Of a DNA stretch of 64,000 bases, positions 58,240 through 64,000 are shown one piece after another. The notes under the pieces were generated by a model. That model searched no databases. It worked only from the letters and a program-made list of their open reading frames with translations, and was not told the DNA's origin. The first letter of the stretch is position 1; the number at the start of each line of letters is the position of its first letter. A program made the position numbers and the translations under genes. The DNA lies in contig JANFAH010000042.1 in NCBI GenBank assembly GCA_024663395.1, positions 496,001 to 560,000 on the forward strand, written 5' to 3'. The DNA is from Pisolithus tinctorius. Its lineage: Eukaryota; Basidiomycota; Agaricomycetes; Boletales; Pisolithaceae.

Positions 58240-60190
58240 AATGCAGGTTGATCTTGATCAACAAACAAATGCGTGTCAGACTAACAAGAGAGCGAAAACC
58301 AGCTGAGGCTAACCTAGTAGAGAGATACTCGCCAACTGTTGTGAAAACGGCCGCGAAGAAAGTGCAGTACTTAACAGCATAATCGACCTCTGTAGCTAGC
58401 CCCAAAATATGTCGTCGGTATGGTGGCTGGCACATCATCCCGAGGATAGTTAGAATCATCTGGCGATAATCAGAGGTTCACGTACAGGACCACTACACCC
58501 TTCGTGCAAAGCTGGATGAGGTAAACCAAAGGCTGCATGGAAAGCATGGCAAAGGGCAGGTGTCGTGACAAATAACAGGAGGGAGGAGCGGGTCTGCATA
58601 TAATGGGCGACGTGTGTCGGTGTCGACAGTGCAGACGTTGCGGTGGCGGTGCTGTGGACATGTTTCGTCTGAAATCGGGCACTTGAAGTTCTCGATGCTG
58701 AGTCTCGTGGTGGCGGGGGTATGGCAAGGGTGTTTGCTCAAAGGAACACCTGCTAACTTGCTATCTAAGTCTTGGGCAGAGAATAAACACATAATTTAGT
58801 CAATGAACGAAGTTTCTCAAACGAAAAGGCTATTCGCGCCCACCATGCAAGATAAAGCCAGGCACTCTCAAACACCCCTACACCACCCTTCTCCATCCAG
58901 CTGCCCCACTCGCGTTCACCATTGACATTGACAAGGAACTTGACCGGATCCGGTAGGTGAAGCAGAGGATTTCCTAAGCGTGGCATGAGTGACATTCGAG
59001 GTCTGAGCATGTAACAAAACATAACAACTTTATTTTGCAAAAAACAGTTTAGAAGGTAAGACATGGTACATGGAGTGGATATTTTTTGTTCAAAGCACAG
59101 AAGTCATGAAATGTAGTTACGTTGTTAGCACAGGGGTGAGGACACGAGTTCCTCCACCGCCAGCCTGATGGAGCCTCTCCATTCCCTTCGTCAATGCACT
59201 GATGAAAACCTCCATTGGCACTTCATCAATCAGATTGGCTCCCACCACCAATGATCTCAGTACCTCCAAGGCCTCCTCCAACTCCGTCAATCCCAACAAG
59301 GTATTGGAAACATACCGGGTAGCACAAGGTGGCGTCGTTGCCCCCGGGCACCTGCTGCTTTGAGCTTCAAGTAGCACACTGTCATCAAGGTTCTAGCGAT
59401 CGCAGTATTCTATCCGTCGCGGTGATTTTTGTTTGTTCATGTACGGTACACACCCAAAATGGGACTTGTTTGTCTATGTGTCCGATCCGCACAGAAAGCC
59501 AACAACGGGTGACCTTGCATGCAGCAGGATGATGGAATCTACATGACAATCCAGCTGTGACCAGTTCTTCGAGCGACATATTCCATGGGTAGCAAGGAAT
59601 GTGAGTTATGTGCCAAGTTACTCCTGCTGGTACACAAGTTTTCGCGCTGCGGCGCCCCGCTATTAGTCCCTTTGCTATTGACGACACTGGAATAGTTGCC
59701 AATACACAAATTGGACTGCTTCATGTGCTTTATCACAAAGCGGCATGCAGGCTCTGCCTCATGGGATTCCTTCAATGTCTGTGGCTCTTTGTGTTGGCAT
59801 AGTAATTGGTATTGGTACGTATCTTTTGTGCATTCAGTTTGAGCCTTTATGACCTTTTTTCCTCGGGTGAAACGCGGGATCGCCGGTATGCTTTATTCAT
59901 GGAATATTCACCATGGTTAGAACGGTTTTAAAGGCCAATTTTTCTTGTGTGGCTACTCTGTGTGTCTTTCTCCCCTCGTATCCTCACATCTTCAGCACTC
60001 AGTTTTGTGGCACCTTGGCAACTAACTTGGCTCGATCAACATGGAATGTGATGATGGTGATTTTGTCGTGATCCCTCCCTGTTGGTCAGCGGTATCAGAG
60101 CCCGAAGTTGAAAATATCTCAATCATTGGACCATTGGTTCGTCTCGTCGCTTTTCGTCGCATGTTTGCAGCCTGAAAGTATGGATCCCAG
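58240..60190. other. spacer without a supported gene
   Basis: A minus-strand frame at 59,377-59,117 includes an amphipathic stretch (ELEEALEVLRSLVVGANLIDEVP) that could be one exon, but no model holds. The left end should carry the promoter of the GYF gene, the right end that of the RING gene. Confidence 0.4.
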
Positions 60191-60692
60191 ATGGATGCGA
60201 ACACTGCATTGCACATAGAGCTTGCTACCGCCAAGAAACACTTCCAGGAGTTTGTACATAGAGTAAGAACTTACTTTTCTATGCAAATTCAAAATCAGTA
60301 ACAGTCACAAGGTGGTTACTTTAGCGGAGAACAGCATGTCCTGCAGTATATGCTGCGAAGTTCTTCATAGACCGGTCGTGTGAGTTAGTTTACGTGTTAA
60401 CACGAAGGCTGTTAATGACTTATGTAGGCTGCGCGATTGTGGACATACATACTGCTGCTCATGTTTGCAGAGTCACTTCGCATATGGGGCGGGTAGAGAC
60501 CCACTGTTACAAAACAAGTGCCCGATGTGCCGCAAGCCTGCAATGACTGCACCTGTAACCGCCTTCGCCCTTGAGAGGTTCTTGGATGGCATGGATGTCA
60601 TTGCACAGGACATGCAAGAGGTGTTCTCTTCAGATGAATGCCTTGCTTTATCACGGATGGAACAGTTCATTCACAACAGTAGGGATGCGTGA
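60191..60692 (+). CDS. small RING-finger protein, three exons (128 aa)
   Basis: Exons 60191-60262, 60330-60379 and 60428-60692, introns 67 and 48 nt (GTAAGA..GGAG; GTGAGT..TGTAG). Splicing assembles a complete RING-HC: C-S-I-C, then D-C-G-H-T-Y-C-C-S-C, then K-C-P-M-C. The eight zinc ligands have the order C-x2-C..C-x-H-x2-C-x2-C..C-x2-C. The family typically acts as E3 ubiquitin ligase. A short N-terminal helix (IELATAKKHFQEFVHR) and a C-terminal helical tail flank the ring. The first acceptor is less certain: TTTAG five bases earlier would shift the frame. The motif is split over exons two and three, which explains why it is not visible in one reading frame. Confidence 0.75.
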
Positions 60693-60867
60693 ATACTGAG
60701 TATGGCTTGCAATGTATTGAGGTAACTAGAGTAATTACATCCTGAGTACATCCCAATTCTCTTGGTCGTAATAATAATGCATCATAACTACGCAACCTTG
60801 TGCGGGGACAGCTAACCGTCGACCAGAATTATATCAATCCTGGAAAGAACCAGTTCTGGAGATCGGC

Positions 60868-63800
60868 TCACGGGATCAACGTGACAAATGTGATGCCTAC
60901 CTTATCCAGGGATTGTACATACAATATATCCCCCCCCCCTTCATTTATGGGTATTTTTGCAGAGGCGAAGTGGCACACTATATCCGTGCTAGTTATCAGC
61001 AATGCGTCAGGAAGAGTGCTCGTGGAGACGCAATATATTCCCGCATCTGGGAAGGCCGCATATACGTTGGCAAGTACGAACTCTTCTGATAATTCAGCAT
61101 ATCGAGCCACGATAAAGAACGTCTGCGCTGCCTTCTGCCCACTAGTTGTCGTTCTTGCATGGTAGAAAATACGCCGAATTATTCCGGCTGCGAGCCCACC
61201 ATCGACCTGGAAGATGACACTGGCTGTTGGGGGGAGACTTGGATTCCACTGAAAACGACTCTCCACGCCAACTAATAGACTGGCGAGGATAGGCATAGGG
61301 CCTAACACCTTTGGTCGCGTCGTAGTCGCTTGCGTGTCTTAAGAGCCATTCGTTGAGGAGGCGGCAGTCATCCTGATCCAACGGTTTGAGATCCAACTCG
61401 CTGCAATTTGCACCCTGCTCCACTTCATCCAACGATCCGTCAAACTGACAACATATCATTGAATAAAGTTCCCCGCATATTGGTCTGAAAGATATGATCG
61501 AAGTCGAGAAGCAGACTCGTTGCCTCGTGAGGCATGGACTTGGAAGATAACAAAGCCCGCAGATGTTGACCCATGCAGAAACGGCGCAGCATAGTCTGCT
61601 CCATTTCGCCTATCATGTGGTTTTAGCCTTATAATCCAGTAAAACTGTACTGCGTGCTTACCATGTTTTCCATTAGTTGGGATCTTCTGAAGCATCCCAT
61701 TATACCTTTCAAATGGAAAGCACCTCCAAGCATGAACCGGGCCGAAATCCTCAAGGAGTTCTGCAAGATGAAGACAGATGTGGTGGGTAGGCGAGAGGCA
61801 AAGACCTGGATAGAGATCCAGTAGCGTCTGCAAGTACCGCTTCATATAGGATTGATACTTGGATATGCGGTCAGGCGTCATGGTACGCATCATAACTAAC
61901 CTGGTTGCTGAGACTAAGTCCATGAAGTTGGCAAACATCTTGTACTCGACGGAATGCGGATCTTTCGTCCCCCAGAGGCGACCGAGGGTGAATGGAAGGT
62001 TAATCGTAAACAGAGTTCGATATTGATCAGCAGACAGTTTTCCATTCCTGAGCACTCCCGACTCCTCGTGACACAGGGGCGACCCAGGAAGGGAGAGATA
62101 AGCCATCCATATCCTCCCAAATGGAGGCCAGGGTGGTGCGGCCGAGTACTCTCGTCTTCTTAGCTTTCCTTTGTTGCTGGCGCTTGCTTGCCTTCGGTGC
62201 GTGTGTCTCCACCAAACGACCGTCCTCGTCCACAATGCCTGTCTTTTTTCGCTGAGACCTGTCCAACGACAAAATACTGTGAGTGCTCAGTTCGTGAGGA
62301 TGAGGCGCCACAGACATACCCAATCGTCCAACATCCCGGCCAATTTGAACTTAGAAAGTCCATCGTAAGACGGACGATCACTTGTTTCGCAGGCACTCTC
62401 ACTCTTGCCAAGCCTCGCAACACAAAGCGCGACCAGAGAAGCCTTACGAAGTCGACATAGCGCTTTCGTGCCTGTCATGGTCTCCAACACTGCTAGTGCT
62501 TCCTCAAGTCCATTATCACGTGGGATCTCCATTTGAGGTTGAACGCAATCCATAGAGCCTAGTGAATGGTTGGGCTGTCCTCGGAAAGTGTCCGATTTGT
62601 GGTTACCCAATTCAGTTGGATTCGCAGCGTCTATTTGCTTGCACTGTATGTCACAACGATGAAATGAGTCAATGAGTTTGCAGACAAGATATTTGAATGG
62701 GAGGAGCATACAAGGTCATTTACCAGCTCCTCTTTTACTCGTGCAGTGTAGTAAGCGACTCGCTCTTCCACGCTGGGTGGCTTCCCAGATACAGATGGAA
62801 TGGGAAGTTTCAGGGAACACAGGAACACCAGCATGGCTTTCTTGAGGCGCATTAAAGTCGAGCGACTAGGAGTTTTGTGCAGCAGATTCAAAGCCTTTTC
62901 TCTCTCGCCTTCCAGTAGATTAAGAGCACAGCATATTAAACGGTCATCGTCATCGGTCGGGCCCCCTGGCGTGCGCATGGGGGTCGCATAGTGAACGGAG
63001 GGAATGTCGTTAGGTGCTAGCGGAACATTTGGTTTTTCTACGACATCAGGCGACTGAGACTGATCTGGAAAAAGGGAAGTTCCATCGACTGGACAATAAA
63101 GCATTTGGTTCATTGGTGGTTGCAGCGGGTGTGCCAGAGTCGGAAGCCGCATGGGTCATATCCGCTTCTTTGTCCCAGTCCATCTGATTTCTCTGCGAAA
63201 GAAATGGTATTCAAAAAGATTCAAGAAAGGGCGCACTGAATTGGACTCACGAAACTGATTAGTTGTTTAATGAGCCTACCTTTCTTGCCACCGAAACGGA
63301 TTTGAAGCTCCCGACACATGAAGCGAAGCACAGGTTCGCTCAATTTTTGCAGGTCCTTGACCGTTCCGGATCGGAGAATGTGAAGACCACTTTGGATTTG
63401 GTCATACGACGGAGGCTGGTTCATTATGAGTTTGTCGTACGTTGCTCCGAGACCATCGTCAAGCTGGTCGTCCATTCCCCACACTTCGCGACAATGCTTC
63501 TGAATGAGGACAAGTAGGAAAGTGTGCATCGAGTCGAGGACAACGAACTTTCGAGGATCCCAGTATGGCAGTCAGGAGGAGTTCTGACCATCGTATGCCA
63601 TACTCCTCAGTAGAGCATGCAACGCGCAGTTTCGGAAGGTGCATCCCTCCATTGTCGTGCAATAGATAAGTGTTCTTCTCGGGTCATGCGTGGCCACGTC
63701 GACTCATCGAAATTCTCTATGTCTTGCAGCCTCATGCGGCAGTAGGAGCAGCAATTAGTGGATGTGTAGGAGGCATATCCAGCCATCTGACGAGCAGCAG

Positions 63801-64000
63801 GGAGATCACAAACCAGTGGCACAAGTGCACATCGAACTGTGCGGCCTGTGGGATGAAAGGTTGTTCTGGAGAATCGGATCCCATGGTGCCAGGCAGTAAG
63901 AAGATCATCTACCAGCGGTCGAAGAAGGTGGTTGATTTGGTGGAGGGAAGGTTCATATGGTCCCGGAATGATCCCGGCAAGGAACATATTCTCAGCTTTG
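60868..64000 (-). pseudogene. Plavaka-type (CACTA/Tnp2) transposase, frame-broken, cut by the window edge
   Basis: Reads from the right edge to the stop at 60868. In order: IIPGPYEPSLHQINHLLRPL and LVCDLPAARQMAGYAS with C-S-Y-C (63,987-63,607); FVVLDSMHTFLL and CREVWGMDD (about 63,550-63,470); a charged linker; SQRKKTGIVDEDGRLVE (about 62,250); RTTLASIWEDMDGL; the conserved INLPFTLGRLWGTKD, DRISKYQSYMKRYLQ, GPVHAWRCFPFERYNG and LQKIPTNGK (61,990-61,670); and a C-terminal beta-rich domain (61,280-60,868). Introns at about 63,240-63,190, 62,720-62,645, 62,340-62,280, 61,670-61,620 and 61,310-61,270 keep frame. Indels near 63,610, 63,570, 63,150 and 62,040 do not. Dead copy of a cut-and-paste DNA transposon; its terminal repeats were not located. 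Confidence 0.85.

Overview
The window looks like an Agaricomycete (mushroom-forming basidiomycete) nuclear chromosome. The evidence is short spliced introns (about 42-65 nt, GT..AG), a GYF-domain gene, a RING gene, a TPR gene relic, Helitron, Ty1/copia and Plavaka-type (Tnp2/CACTA) transposons, and several lineage-type gene families of unknown function. Order within the class is not resolvable by eye. No rRNA, tRNA, CRISPR array or bacterial operon was seen.

Region 1 (1-8.5 kb): a repeat tail, a 1.1-kb terminal-inverted-repeat element, an F-box-like/nucleotidyltransferase gene split by a 1.57-kb foldback element, a frame-broken gene of a conserved unknown family, and an apparently intact four-exon gene of unknown function (326 aa). 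All genes here are on the minus strand. Region 2 (8.6-21 kb): a Helitron on the minus strand (DUF6570-like N-terminus, HUH/Y2 Rep domain, PIF1-like helicase). It is cut in two by a Ty1/copia retrotransposon flanked by a 5-bp target duplication (AGGCG). Removing the copia element restores the Helitron reading frame exactly. Every premature stop seen in these two elements is TGA.

Region 3 (22-44 kb): four same-strand copies, plus relics, of a gene family coding for Pro/Ser/Thr-rich proteins with a C-terminal pair of zinc fingers (CGW..C..H..H, then CRWC..H..H). Copies B and C can be modelled as intact spliced genes of about 530 and 523 aa, copy D is nearly intact, copy A is frame-broken. Copies A and D lie in two diverged copies of a segmental duplication of about 4 kb. 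A multi-pass membrane protein gene (minus) follows at 44.1-45.1 kb, then an AT-rich tandem repeat at 45.4-45.9 kb.

Region 4 (46-58 kb, mostly minus strand): a 337-aa unknown protein, a degenerate TPR gene, a multi-exon unknown gene with duplicated N-terminal segments, a gene segment with four 24-residue repeats, and a GYF-domain (SMY2/GIGYF-type) gene whose GYF domain carries two nonsense codons. Region 5 (59-64 kb): a small three-exon RING-finger gene on the plus strand, and a frame-broken Plavaka/Tnp2 transposase running off the right edge.

Overall this is a repeat-dense, gene-poor interval with nested transposons, local family expansion and many genes in different stages of decay. The least explained content is the zinc-finger family and the set of unknown minus-strand genes next to the Helitron.
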